The position numbers and the translations under genes were made by a program. The notes beneath the pieces were generated by a model that was not told where the DNA came from, made no database searches, and was given only the letters and a program-made list of their open reading frames with translations. This document shows, in pieces, positions 1 to 8,741 of a stretch of DNA of 40,393 nt (within the stretch, counting starts at the first letter, position 1; each line of letters begins with the position of its first letter). This DNA comes from Syntrophomonadaceae bacterium (lineage in GTDB: Bacteria > Bacillota > Syntrophomonadia > Syntrophomonadales > Syntrophomonadaceae), in assembly GCA_012522955.1 (NCBI GenBank), contig JAAYJK010000062.1, positions 1-40,393 on the forward strand, in the 5' to 3' direction.

Positions 1-198
1 AAGTAGCGTCATCTATTTTTTCCTGGTCGGGTAGTTTCAATCCACGCACCCGCGAGAGGTGCGACCAATATGCAGTGGTCAGGATCGGCGAGATACAGTG
101 TTTCAATCCACGCACCCGCGAGAGGTGCGACGATAAGAGCATGCCCAGCATCATGGTCAAGATTCCGTTTCAATCCACGCACCCGCGAGAGGTGCGAC
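1..198 (-). CRISPR. Type I-C CRISPR array, leader-proximal end (partial)
   Basis: Three identical 32-base repeats lie at 34-65, 100-131 and 167-198, separated by spacers of 34 bases (66-99) and 35 bases (132-166). Bases 1-33 are part of a third spacer cut by the window edge. On the minus strand each repeat begins GTCGCACC and ends ATTGAAAC, with an internal CTCGCGGG stretch, which is the usual form of type I-C repeats. This places the leader at higher coordinates, between the array and cas2, so the spacer at 132-166 should be the most recently acquired. The array continues beyond the left edge and its length is unknown. Confidence 0.97.
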
Positions 199-364
199 GC
201 CATTATCTAAAGCAACGATTTGCTGGGCGTTCATGGAATCAATTCCGCGAACTCCATAAAATCTTTGTAACTCTAAAGTTAAATAAATTCCATAATCTAA
301 CTGAAGAACCACTGTCCTTCATACGCGAATCTCTTAGGAAATTATTAAACGCTTGATGTTCGCG
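199..364 (-). promoter_or_regulatory. CRISPR leader region
   Basis: This 166-base AT-rich stretch separates the cas2 stop codon from the first repeat, where the leader of a type I-C array is expected. It should contain the array promoter and the integration signals read by Cas1-Cas2. No ORF in it looks real. I could not assign a confident -35/-10 pair. Confidence 0.7.
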
Positions 365-655
365 CTAAATAACCATAGGGCCTTCGGGGTCGTAGCCTTC
401 TTTTGCTCCATAGTGCTCTACCCTCCTTTTCCAATTGGAGCCAAGCATATAGTAACGCAAACTATCTTGGTTAGGATTTATTATAGCCGCAAGTTCATTT
501 TTTAGTTTGACAAACTGGGCAGGTTCCAGTAGGCATTCAAAAACTGAGTTCTGAACTCTTTGTCCATAATCAACACATTTTTTCGCAACCTTCCTCAAGC
601 GTTTTTGCCCATCGTAGTCTGACGTACTCACATCATATGTAATCAATACCATCAT
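365..655 (-). CDS. cas2: CRISPR-associated endonuclease Cas2 (type I-C)
   Basis: This 96-residue protein matches Cas2 in length and fold signature. It starts with a hydrophobic first strand followed by Asp8 in MMVLITYDVS, then the conserved RVQNSVFEC segment near residues 33-41 and RYYMLG near 67-72. Cas2 dimers bridge two Cas1 dimers in the spacer-integration complex. The gene starts 12 bases after cas1, preceded by a GGGGAT-type ribosome binding site, and is the last gene before the leader. The second Met (650-652) is an equally possible start. Confidence 0.95.
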   Translation of the reverse strand: MMVLITYDVSTSDYDGQKRLRKVAKKCVDYGQRVQNSVFECLLEPAQFVKLKNELAAIINPNQDSLRYYMLGSNWKRRVEHYGAKEGYDPEGPMVI

Positions 656-667
656 TTTAATTATCCC

Positions 668-1696
668 CTACTTCCAAATAAATGCTGGATATCCATCCAG
701 GTCTCCCCTCAAAAATCTTGCCAAAAGCAATGCTTGGGTGTAAGGTAGTAAGCCGATGGGGATTTTCTCTTCAAGATAGGGATGAATTATTTCTTCCTGC
801 TTACGCTTTTGCCATGCTGTCAACAGCGTTTTTCTTGCATCTGAAGTAACATATACTGCACCGTTTTCTTTCACGGTAAAATCTCCTTGAGAAATCTGTT
901 TCCTATTGATTAGTGATAAAACCATTCTATCGGCTAGATAAGGACGCAATTCTTCCATTAAATCCAATGCAAGGCTGGGACGCCCAGGCCTGTCCCTATG
1001 AAGATAACCCACCGATGGGTCTAATCCCACACTTTCCAAAGCTGATCGACATTCATGAACTAGAAGAGTATAAAAAAAAGATAGCAAGGTATTAAACCGA
1101 TCCATAGGGGGACGACGACTTCTGCCATTCATAAAGAAATCATCTTTTTGCTCCAAAATCAGATGGTCTATTTCAGAGAAGTATTTTTGAGCAGATTCCC
1201 CTTCTAAACCACGGATATCATTTAGACTTTTACTTTCATATACTTTCTTTGCTGAGTTAGCCATTAAAGAAATACTCCGGTCAATATCTTCTCCTACACG
1301 TTCAGGATGATCTCGTCGGCCTCTCTGCAAAACGGCTCTGCAATTCATTATCTTTGCTGCGACAAAATATTTGGCTAACAACGGTAGATCATTCTCCTCA
1401 TCTGCTAAACGGTATTGCTTTCGTCTAAGTAACACATTCCCAGTTTGGGGTCCTTCAATGCGAGCCAAAAACTTACCATATAGATTCATAAAACTGACTG
1501 TTACTCCTCTTTCCGCACACAAACCCAGTAACGAAGGACTGGCTCCAGGATATCCAAAGTATACGATTGCCTCAATATTATGGACTGGCACCCTGAAAAG
1601 AATTTCTTCATCCATACGTATAATAATATTTTCCCCATCCCGGGCCAGATATGAGTCTGGTGTCGTTACATAAAGCGTATTTAATAAACGCCTCAA
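668..1696 (-). CDS. cas1: CRISPR-associated endonuclease Cas1 (type I-C)
   Basis: Cas1 integrase of 342 residues, a normal length for type I-C. The active-site residues are visible: Glu165 in RGLEGESA, His233 at the end of GLDPSVGYLH and Asp245 in SLALDLMEE. It inserts spacers together with Cas2. The start is TTG, chosen because GGGGGGAGG lies five bases upstream and because the N-terminus MRRLLNTLYV matches the family. It follows cas4 after an unusual 149-base gap, while the other cas genes are nearly contiguous. Confidence 0.96.
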   Translation of the reverse strand: MRRLLNTLYVTTPDSYLARDGENIIIRMDEEILFRVPVHNIEAIVYFGYPGASPSLLGLCAERGVTVSFMNLYGKFLARIEGPQTGNVLLRRKQYRLADEENDLPLLAKYFVAAKIMNCRAVLQRGRRDHPERVGEDIDRSISLMANSAKKVYESKSLNDIRGLEGESAQKYFSEIDHLILEQKDDFFMNGRSRRPPMDRFNTLLSFFYTLLVHECRSALESVGLDPSVGYLHRDRPGRPSLALDLMEELRPYLADRMVLSLINRKQISQGDFTVKENGAVYVTSDARKTLLTAWQKRKQEEIIHPYLEEKIPIGLLPYTQALLLARFLRGDLDGYPAFIWK

Positions 1697-1845
1697 TGAT
1701 TCCTCCCCCCTTTACATTACTGTTATGGTCTGACTCCACTCAGAGGATTGGTCCAACTCACAGAATATTCATGAACTTGCCAAAGAACTTTTTATTTAAT
1801 TGTCAAAGAACTTTAATGCATATTATTCTCTGAAGCCCTCTTCTC
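1697..1845 (-). repeat. cas4-cas1 spacer with a direct repeat
   Basis: The gap between cas4 and cas1 contains two copies of TTGYCAAAGAACTTT (plus-strand sense), at 1777-1791 and 1800-1814. They differ at one base and are 23 bases apart, about two helical turns. A TTGACA-like hexamer falls in one copy on the minus strand, but I see no well-spaced -10 box. Possible roles are a protein-binding site or a separate promoter for cas1-cas2; neither is shown by the sequence. Confidence 0.5.
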
Positions 1846-2523
1846 CTAAACTTTCAGGTTAATTGTTTTATCCCAATAATCTCTTACACTTTTTTTATTT
1901 CTTATACTAGGCAGACATATATTCTGCATAGAGCAATTTTTGCAGACTGACGTTTTCATTGCTGGTGAAGGAGTAATTCCTTGCTGATATAAACGCTGCA
2001 TCCGTTCAGATAGTTCCTGTACTTTGTTGCGCAAAGGCTCTTTAAACTGTACGGTTTCCCGTCGCCGGATTTCACCATAATAAAGATCGCCTTCAAATAG
2101 CCTGCATTCAAGCATTTCTTCCAAACACATAGCCTGTGCACACAACTGGATTCTATCAAAATCACCTCTTTTGGGCCTTCCCCTTTTGTATTCTACCGGT
2201 CGCGGCAGGTAGTATCCTTTCCTTTTAGCCAGTTTAACCCCAATCTCCTCGGGTTGTTTAATAAATTCGACCATATCAGCTTCGCCGTATAAACCAAGTG
2301 CAAATGACCTTAACACCATTGCTCGAACGTTGATTATACCAGGCTTATGAGCCTTATAATCAGGATCATGGACCCTTTCATGTAATACTCGTCCCTCAGC
2401 CGTTCTTTGGTCTTCTTCCCATTGTTTTTCAATATGAATTAAGGCCCACTGACGCTCACAAAATGCTATGTGCTGCAAACCGGAAATTGCTAAAAGTTCA
2501 TCTTCCGAATATATTTTTCCCAT
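1846..2523 (-). CDS. cas4: CRISPR-associated exonuclease Cas4
   Basis: Cas4 family nuclease of 225 residues that trims and selects prespacers for Cas1-Cas2. Four cysteines fit the 4Fe-4S cluster: Cys22 in the N-terminal FCERQW motif and Cys194, Cys197 and Cys203 near the C-terminus. The RecB-like nuclease residues are seen as GEAD (80-83) and VEYKRG (110-115). I start it at the ATG at 2523, four bases after the cas7 stop. A TTG at 2538 would overlap cas7 and has no ribosome binding site. Confidence 0.94.
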   Translation of the reverse strand: MGKIYSEDELLAISGLQHIAFCERQWALIHIEKQWEEDQRTAEGRVLHERVHDPDYKAHKPGIINVRAMVLRSFALGLYGEADMVEFIKQPEEIGVKLAKRKGYYLPRPVEYKRGRPKRGDFDRIQLCAQAMCLEEMLECRLFEGDLYYGEIRRRETVQFKEPLRNKVQELSERMQRLYQQGITPSPAMKTSVCKNCSMQNICLPSIRNKKSVRDYWDKTINLKV

Positions 2524-2527
2524 AGTA

Positions 2528-3439
2528 TTATTTCTCAATTAGTTCTACGCCCGACGGAATCTCCTCTCGTGCAACTGTAATCTCATAATCACTGAAATTC
2601 CTTGGCGGCTTGTTCTTATCGATCCTTTTTACCTTAATAGCATCAAATAGTTTCTGCACTGGAGCATTTCCCATCTTGGATGAGTGCTTAAAAATAAATA
2701 TTTTTCTTGTTCCCATTAAACCACGGGCCGCTGAACGATCATGTTCAAACATATTTTCAAGGGCTTCCCAGAGCAGTTCCAAATCATCGGTAGAAAAGCC
2801 AGTCTGATTGGCAAGGGGAGCTGACACAAAGCCATGAGCACGATACAGACCGTAAGGAACAGTAAATTTGCGCCCCATGGTCCGATTATCGCCCCCCTGT
2901 TTTTCAGCTTCTGCTTCAGTAGTAACTGCCATCCTAGTAATACTATGTTCCAAGGATACAATGGGGTCTACCGAACGAGCAAAGGTTAACTGTACGGGTC
3001 CTCGAACCTGACCTGCATTAGCACCTGTGGACAACACCGCCCCGAAGGTTCTTATATCAAAAAAGTTTTGACATAAAAACTGCCTGGCTCGGTCAACCTC
3101 CTTTCCTTGTCCTTGTCCCTTTTTATTCCGTTTACTTCCGTCTGATGAATCAGCCGGAGGCTCATCCAACTTTATATCCAGGCTTTTATAAGCTTGTTCG
3201 ATGGTATTATTTAAAACCGCTTTTTCTCTGACGAATATTGCATTGGGAATCTGTTCATTCATTTTTAGCCCAACATAGTTTCTTATTTTTCGCTTTAAAC
3301 AAACATCCGTTACCAAACCATGACCTGTTTCAGCATCAATACGGGGCAAATTGCCTGCATCTGGATCGCCATTCGGGTTACCGTCTTTCACTTCAAACAA
3401 AATTACGAAATCATAACGTTTTTGAATATCTGTACTCAT
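2528..3439 (-). CDS. cas7: Type I-C Cascade backbone protein Cas7 (Csd2)
   Basis: This 303-residue protein has the Cas7/Csd2 signature at its N-terminus: a first strand followed by [16 protein letters not shown], then the [15 protein letters not shown] helix. Csd2 polymerises along the crRNA spacer to form the Cascade backbone. The ATG at 3439 follows a GAGAGGAAG site and lies four bases after the cas8c stop. A Lys/Gly/Gln-rich segment near residues 104-112 is probably a flexible loop. The gene looks intact. Confidence 0.95.
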   Translation of the reverse strand: MSTDIQKRYDFVILFEVKDGNPNGDPDAGNLPRIDAETGHGLVTDVCLKRKIRNYVGLKMNEQIPNAIFVREKAVLNNTIEQAYKSLDIKLDEPPADSSDGSKRNKKGQGQGKEVDRARQFLCQNFFDIRTFGAVLSTGANAGQVRGPVQLTFARSVDPIVSLEHSITRMAVTTEAEAEKQGGDNRTMGRKFTVPYGLYRAHGFVSAPLANQTGFSTDDLELLWEALENMFEHDRSAARGLMGTRKIFIFKHSSKMGNAPVQKLFDAIKVKRIDKNKPPRNFSDYEITVAREEIPSGVELIEK

Positions 3440-3443
3440 TTTG

Positions 3444-3824
3444 TTACACTTCCTCTCTTAATTGTTTGGGATCAGCTTTCGGTTCAAAAAACGACTGGCG
3501 TTGATGGTAATAACCAATAGCAAAACGCCCTTGCTCGTGTAAATCAAGGTGGGCTGGGAAATCCATGAGATTCCCCATGATTTCTCCCAATAACCTTTCG
3601 AAGTATATGGTTCTGCCTTTGCTCTCCATCTTGGCAAGATGATGATTTTTTAGTCGAAGCAAATTGGTAAATACTGTTACCGGATTCGAACAGGCAGCTC
3701 CGTAGAAACGCTCTCTGATTGTTGCATTGATACCCGGATTTGCTTCTTCTTGGATTTTCTCAAGCGTAGCAAATAATCTGCCTAATTGATAACCAGTTGA
3801 TGGTTGGTTTATATCTAATTGCAT
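3444..3824 (-). CDS. cas11c: Cas11c small subunit from an internal start in cas8c
   Basis: Inside cas8c, in the same frame, codon 463 is an ATG (3822-3824) preceded by a perfect AAGGAGG with a five-base gap. This is a stronger initiation signal than that of several genes in the operon. Translation from it gives 126 residues starting [13 protein letters not shown]. It is rich in predicted helix, which is the size and position expected for Cas11c. It is established for type I-C, I-B and I-D systems that the small subunit is made by internal initiation within the large-subunit gene. That this locus does so is inferred from the motif, not demonstrated. Confidence 0.85.
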   Translation of the reverse strand: MQLDINQPSTGYQLGRLFATLEKIQEEANPGINATIRERFYGAACSNPVTVFTNLLRLKNHHLAKMESKGRTIYFERLLGEIMGNLMDFPAHLDLHEQGRFAIGYYHQRQSFFEPKADPKQLREEV

Positions 3825-5210
3825 ATTAACCTCCTTATGTGAATCATTAGGATAAAACCGATAATAACGGTTTAAATAGGCTTTTATTAAAGCGGCTCGT
3901 ACTGGTTTTACCCGGTTTTCTGTATCGCTGCGGATCCGGCGCAGGCAAGCTTGAAGTAATGTGGAAGGATATGGTGTTCCGTTAAGAATTGAGCGCATAA
4001 AATCGCCAGCTAAATTAGGGGGTATGTTTTCACTTTTATCCTGGGTAGCAATATTGACTAGTATGCGCCATACAGAATAGTATTCAGGCTCTTTCAAAGG
4101 CTTTACAATAGCAAAATCTTCAAAATATTGCCTTATGCGTTCTGCAAATTCCGAGATCTTTCCTACTTGCCAGAAACGAACCGAAATACGTGCTGAATTA
4201 GGTGCCAGGCCAAGAATGTAGAAACGGTCATTTCCATCATCATTAAAATAGGCACCGCTGTTAACTGATTCAAACAATACCTTAACTCTTTCTACACCCA
4301 TATCAGGGTTATCTTTTTCTGGCTCTTTGAAGAAATAGGCAAAGTCTGATTCAAAAGATGATTTCTTCTCAGACCAGAAAACGGTAGAAGCATCGCCAAT
4401 ATGAATACATTGTTTTGATGACTCCAATAAAGCATTTAACGCTTTGGAATACTGAGAAGCCACCTGCTTACTAACAGGAGCATTTAAACTTTGAGCTTTA
4501 TCATATGAGTTAAATGCATCCTTATTAAAGCTTACAATACATGCTCCTGAAGTCTGCGCTCCCCATACTCCCTTGGTTACTGGATGTGTTAATTCAATAG
4601 GAACTTTTTCAACTCCTGTAACTAAACAGGTTCCAAGAGTAATATCCGGGCCGTTATTTTGTTCAACTACTCGCTCAAGTGCACTAACAACAGATTCTGA
4701 ATAAAATACTAAGCTTAACCCAGTTTGTGGTACATGAAAACTAAGTTTTACATTTCCTGCTCTCAACGTTTCACCATATTCAATATCATTTAGGGCTGAA
4801 TCAAAGTGGGTTCGATTTTCCAGCCCTTTTTCTAAAAACTTGCGAACTGCCATAATCCCCTTATCTTGTGTGTTACCGATCCATTTATCAATGGCTTCAA
4901 TCATGCTTCGAAGTCGGATGTTTCCCTTGTCACCTAGTCCAAAAACAAAGGAAGCATTGTCCCACAACAAATTTGCATCTTTACCGCTATTAGCGTGTTT
5001 CAATGCTTGTTTGCCAATGTTCGGTAAATCCAAAACACGAGGCACCAACTTTTTTCCATCAAGTTCTCTCATATCAGAAATACTTAGAATACTACCCTGC
5101 AAGTCAAGGCCTATTATAAAATCAATTCCTCCTTTTATCCAGCCATCTTGAGCCATCTCACCTTCTGCAGCCTTCCGGTCGTAATACTCTTTCAATGCTT
5201 GTAATATCAT
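3444..5210 (-). CDS. cas8c: Type I-C Cascade large subunit Cas8c (Csd1)
   Basis: This 588-residue protein is a Csd1/Cas8c large subunit, the PAM-recognition part of the I-C surveillance complex. The N-terminus [13 protein letters not shown] and the [11 protein letters not shown] segment are family-like, and the length is normal (about 560-620). Its ATG overlaps the cas5 stop by four bases, suggesting coupled translation. The last 126 codons are also predicted to be translated separately as Cas11c (see the entry ending at 3824). Confidence 0.94.
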   Translation of the reverse strand: MILQALKEYYDRKAAEGEMAQDGWIKGGIDFIIGLDLQGSILSISDMRELDGKKLVPRVLDLPNIGKQALKHANSGKDANLLWDNASFVFGLGDKGNIRLRSMIEAIDKWIGNTQDKGIMAVRKFLEKGLENRTHFDSALNDIEYGETLRAGNVKLSFHVPQTGLSLVFYSESVVSALERVVEQNNGPDITLGTCLVTGVEKVPIELTHPVTKGVWGAQTSGACIVSFNKDAFNSYDKAQSLNAPVSKQVASQYSKALNALLESSKQCIHIGDASTVFWSEKKSSFESDFAYFFKEPEKDNPDMGVERVKVLFESVNSGAYFNDDGNDRFYILGLAPNSARISVRFWQVGKISEFAERIRQYFEDFAIVKPLKEPEYYSVWRILVNIATQDKSENIPPNLAGDFMRSILNGTPYPSTLLQACLRRIRSDTENRVKPVRAALIKAYLNRYYRFYPNDSHKEVNMQLDINQPSTGYQLGRLFATLEKIQEEANPGINATIRERFYGAACSNPVTVFTNLLRLKNHHLAKMESKGRTIYFERLLGEIMGNLMDFPAHLDLHEQGRFAIGYYHQRQSFFEPKADPKQLREEV

Positions 5211-5950
5211 CCCCTGACTTCCACCTCCCTCCGATCAGTATTTATTACTCCATTGATCATTTGAGCCCGGAAAAACAATGGAGCTGGATTGTTGATATTA
5301 TGTTCGAAGTCCATATCATACAACATAAAACCTAGATCTCTAGTTTCCGCAACGGTTTGCACAGGTTGTTCCATTGGATTTTTGATAAGTTGAAAATGGC
5401 AGGCAAATTCACGACATCCCAGATAGGGTCGATGAAAACATTGCCCTTTCCTAGCACGACGTTCAAATATAGCCGCATACTTGCCTTCATTTTCATCCAT
5501 CCTGCTGATTTGGGCTTGTTCCTGGTCATCTGCCCATAATTCTGGCAAGGCTGAACGGTTTGCTTTTCTCTGAGGCAGTGGAATGAAGTCAAAATAAGCG
5601 TGAATCCGATATCTAACATCCCGTAATAACAAACCGGCTCGTTGTTGCCGCTCATCTTCGATAAATATGCCCATAGGAGCGCCAAGGACACCTGCCATCT
5701 GCTTGGCTGTAGGAGCAGATATGATCTTGCCAACCTCGTTGCGGCGAACCGATATCCATTTAATTGGATTCATAACTTCTATTTTGGTCACATTCCATCG
5801 TATGGCAGGTTTCCAAAGAATTGCTTCAAAAATAGCCCGTGCAGCGGAGGGGGTAATTACATCATAACTCACCCGCTCCACCTTCATTTCTGGACGAGTG
5901 AAACATGCATAATCGCCCCAGACTTCCAAACACCATTTGGACAATTCCAT
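5207..5950 (-). CDS. cas5: Type I-C Cas5 (Cas5d), crRNA-processing endoribonuclease
   Basis: Cas5d of about 247 residues. The VWGDYACFTRPEMKVERVSY motif near the N-terminus, followed by the TPSAARAIFEAI helix, identifies it. In type I-C, Cas5d cuts the repeat RNA in place of Cas6 and stays on the 5' handle. The start is ambiguous. AAAGGAG at 5954-5960 is immediately followed by two ATGs (5953 and 5950), and a TTG at 5944 has more normal spacing. The longer reading from 5986 begins inside cas3 and has no binding site. The gene sits about ten bases after cas3. Confidence 0.93.
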   Translation of the reverse strand: MELSKWCLEVWGDYACFTRPEMKVERVSYDVITPSAARAIFEAILWKPAIRWNVTKIEVMNPIKWISVRRNEVGKIISAPTAKQMAGVLGAPMGIFIEDERQQRAGLLLRDVRYRIHAYFDFIPLPQRKANRSALPELWADDQEQAQISRMDENEGKYAAIFERRARKGQCFHRPYLGCREFACHFQLIKNPMEQPVQTVAETRDLGFMLYDMDFEHNINNPAPLFFRAQMINGVINTDRREVEVRG

Positions 5951-5960
5951 CATCTCCTTT

Positions 5961-8192
5961 CTATAGAATAAATTTCTCAGGATCAAAAACCACCTCTACC
6001 ATAAGACCAGTTTCCGAGTAATCAACCCGTGAACTGAGAGCAAAAATGCCAGGACTTATTTCAAGGATTGAACCTCTCTTAAGCAGTTGATTAAATTCGT
6101 TGCTGTAGATGTTAACTGTGTATCTTTGCAGTTTGCGCAGCAGCCAGCGATCTGGTCCCTTTAATTTCAACAAATGTACTAATTCTTCCCCATCTCCATA
6201 TGGAACGAGGATTGCCTGAGTATTTTCATCAATAAGGCGAAATTTCTCTGCCGCAGTTCGAAAAAAAATACTGCATTCCTTTAAGTCATTTTCAGGATTA
6301 AGCAAAGATAAGATATTCTCTCGATCCAAAGAATTCGCCTTCCAATATAGTTCGGAGAAATACTTGTTAAACAAGTCGTGACTCAAAGGATCTTTGTTGT
6401 TCATTGATAAAATATTGATTGTAGTCTCTGCGGCCTTGCGCAGTATGCCCATAGGTGCCTTCCGAGGTGGGATGAAAACCACTACTTTTCCCAGATCAGC
6501 TAATTTGCCCTCCCTGTTGCATCTTCCTGCCGCCTGGGCAAGGGAATCCAACCCCGCAAAAGCTCTATAAACTACCGGGAAGTCCAAATCCACTCCCGCC
6601 TCGACTAGCTGAGTGCTTATTACCCGGACCGACTCTTCGCTTTTTAATTTCTGCTTAATGCTTGCAATTACTTCGCTTCTATGTTGTCCGCACATTAAGG
6701 CTGACAGATGAAATGTCCCCTTTGGCATCATACTATGTAATTCGCGACAGCTTTTTCGATCAGACACTACACATAAAACCTGATTATAATTTTTTAATTC
6801 TTCAGCTATATCGTCCCATTTCGAAGGAGTGACCAGGTCAGGGGGCATTTCAACCTGGTATCTTTGTAATGATCGGTACAGCATATCAACTTCCTGTTCA
6901 TTCCCTACTATTTCCTTTATATTTTTCAAGCCCAAAAACGCTTGGCCATCAACCTTGCGCTCTTTAAATGCTGGCTGAGTAGCAGTAGAAATCACAAAAC
7001 TCACCTGATAATGATCAACTAACAATTGCATGGTTTCTAAAATCGGAGCCAAAAAATCAACTGGAACCAATTGTGCTTCGTCCAAAACAACTACAGACCT
7101 GGCAATGTTATGAATTTTTCGGCAGCGGCTAGATTTGGCTGCAAATAAGGATTCAAAAAACTGGACTGAAGTTGTTACAATTATGGGAGCATCCCAGTTT
7201 TCTGTGGCCAACCTTGATTTTGGCGTACTATTTTCCTCCTCCAGATTGGAATGATGTTCTACGACCTGTTCATGGCCTACTGTGGATCGAAATACATCTG
7301 CATTTTGTTCAATAATACTGGTATATGGGATTACATATATAATGCGGTCTAGATTATGGTTTACTGCGTGTTCAAGCGCAAAGGCTAGACTGGATAGTGT
7401 TTTACCACCACCGGTAGGGACTGTTAAGGAGAACATCCCCTGATCGTTAACTGCCATTTCAGTGCACCTTGCTCGAATATTTCTTCTAATTTGGTTTACC
7501 TTTGTATTTTCAGCTTTTTGATCAAAATTCTTAATGTAGCTATTAAACCGAGCAAGCAGTTCTGGCATTGAATAATATTTGCCCCGATAATTAGACTTAT
7601 CTTCATCCATATATAATTCCGTATCTAAAAAATCAGCATCTACCAGAGTCGAATACAACATCCTTATCCATAGAGATAAGTCTAATCCCCTGCTGAATTT
7701 CCAGGGAGGCATTCCCGGCTTTGAAGAACTCACTATTTCGATTATTGATTTATGAATATCATCGATGTGATTTAATTGGGCCTCTTGATATTGAAGCGAG
7801 GATTTTCCTGATCCTTCAGCAGCTGACCAATCGGGCAGTCCTGCATGATGTCCGGCAATACAATAAGCCAAGAGTCGCCCAACTCCCTTACCATACAATT
7901 TTTCCACTAGTTTAGCCCCATAAATTGCATGAGGGATCTTTCCTTTTTTACCTTCTAAGTGGGCTTCTTCGTCATACCCACTAACATTTTCCAGGTATTT
8001 TTGCCATACCTCCCTTCCCTTACCAACATCATGAGCTAATCCAACCGTTCTACCCCACTCTCCGGAATGAAATTTTGCAGCATTAAACTCTGCAATCCTG
8101 GCAGTATTTTCTAAATGTTTCGTCAGACCGTGAGGCAATGCCCAGGTACCGTCATTATTCTTGCGCACATGTGCAATGTATTCTTGACTCAT
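5961..8192 (-). CDS. cas3: CRISPR-associated helicase-nuclease Cas3 (HD fused)
   Basis: This 743-residue protein is a full-length Cas3 with the HD nuclease at the N-terminus and a superfamily 2 helicase after it. It nicks and degrades target DNA recruited by Cascade. The HD motif is His54-Asp55 in GLAHDVGKG, with His115-His116 as further metal ligands. Walker A is TGGGKT (260-265), the DExx box reads DEAQ (371-374), and motif VI is QAAGRCNREG (553-562). The ATG is preceded by AGAGGGA. It is the first gene of the cas operon and shows no disruption. Confidence 0.96.
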   Translation of the reverse strand: MSQEYIAHVRKNNDGTWALPHGLTKHLENTARIAEFNAAKFHSGEWGRTVGLAHDVGKGREVWQKYLENVSGYDEEAHLEGKKGKIPHAIYGAKLVEKLYGKGVGRLLAYCIAGHHAGLPDWSAAEGSGKSSLQYQEAQLNHIDDIHKSIIEIVSSSKPGMPPWKFSRGLDLSLWIRMLYSTLVDADFLDTELYMDEDKSNYRGKYYSMPELLARFNSYIKNFDQKAENTKVNQIRRNIRARCTEMAVNDQGMFSLTVPTGGGKTLSSLAFALEHAVNHNLDRIIYVIPYTSIIEQNADVFRSTVGHEQVVEHHSNLEEENSTPKSRLATENWDAPIIVTTSVQFFESLFAAKSSRCRKIHNIARSVVVLDEAQLVPVDFLAPILETMQLLVDHYQVSFVISTATQPAFKERKVDGQAFLGLKNIKEIVGNEQEVDMLYRSLQRYQVEMPPDLVTPSKWDDIAEELKNYNQVLCVVSDRKSCRELHSMMPKGTFHLSALMCGQHRSEVIASIKQKLKSEESVRVISTQLVEAGVDLDFPVVYRAFAGLDSLAQAAGRCNREGKLADLGKVVVFIPPRKAPMGILRKAAETTINILSMNNKDPLSHDLFNKYFSELYWKANSLDRENILSLLNPENDLKECSIFFRTAAEKFRLIDENTQAILVPYGDGEELVHLLKLKGPDRWLLRKLQRYTVNIYSNEFNQLLKRGSILEISPGIFALSSRVDYSETGLMVEVVFDPEKFIL

Positions 8193-8741
8193 TAGTTGTC
8201 CCTCTTTAGCTTTCTGCTAATTATTCGGATTACTTGTTCTAGCTCATTTTGTATCTGAGTCCCATGGCGTAAAAAAGGTCATTATAATACTTGATTGCTT
8301 TTATAGGTTAGTAAATAGTAACCCGAGTCAACCTACTGATCCTCCAGTTTATATCCTAGCAATCACCCCTAAATCAAGTACCAAATTATAAACCTGCCGT
8401 TCAGCTTCTAGTATTACACTAATCCTCATAATTCTCTTAATCCTTCCTTAATTTTCCACACAGTTTAATTTTACTCCATTTTTAATTGTGTGCAACCAGC
8501 TTACCTTTGGTGATATCGGTTTGCCCCTTAACACATCATGTATATGCAGTTTTTCGGCCATTTCAACGTTATATCTTTAAACATTAATTCTGCTGGATTT
8601 GCCAAAACAATCACTGGTAGATGTGTTACAACCTTAGGATCAAAGTCGGGTGCCTCATTTACAAAGACCAATTTTACCCATACAAAACAACAGCCGCTCA
8701 CGCGGCTGCCATATCACAGGTCAGTTTTCAACACTTTTTAT
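8193..8741. other. Intergenic region upstream of the cas operon
   Basis: No convincing gene lies in these 549 bases. A perfect minus-strand TATAAT at 8281-8286, about 90 bases before cas3, is the best -10 candidate for the cas operon, but the matching -35 position is poor. Near it lies a nine-base inverted repeat: TACTTGATT at 8288-8296 and AATCAAGTA at 8372-8380. The right end holds the terminator of the next gene. The plus-strand reading frame from 8538 runs into the antisense of that gene and is not considered real. Confidence 0.5.
8691..8708 (-). terminator. Terminator of the anti-sigma-like gene
   Basis: A seven-base stem, CAGCCGC (8691-8697) pairing with GCGGCTG (8702-8708), has a four-base loop and is followed on the minus strand by TTGTTTTG. 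It starts 34 bases after the stop codon at 8742. Confidence 0.8.

Noticed and set aside
234-265. Possible degenerate fourth CRISPR repeat after a 35-base segment (199-233)
   Set aside because: Only short stretches (AATC and CCGCGA) match the repeat. Degenerate repeats are expected at the trailer end, and this is the leader side.
75-356. Plus-strand frame across the CRISPR array
   Set aside because: It is made of repeats, spacers and leader, so it is not a gene.
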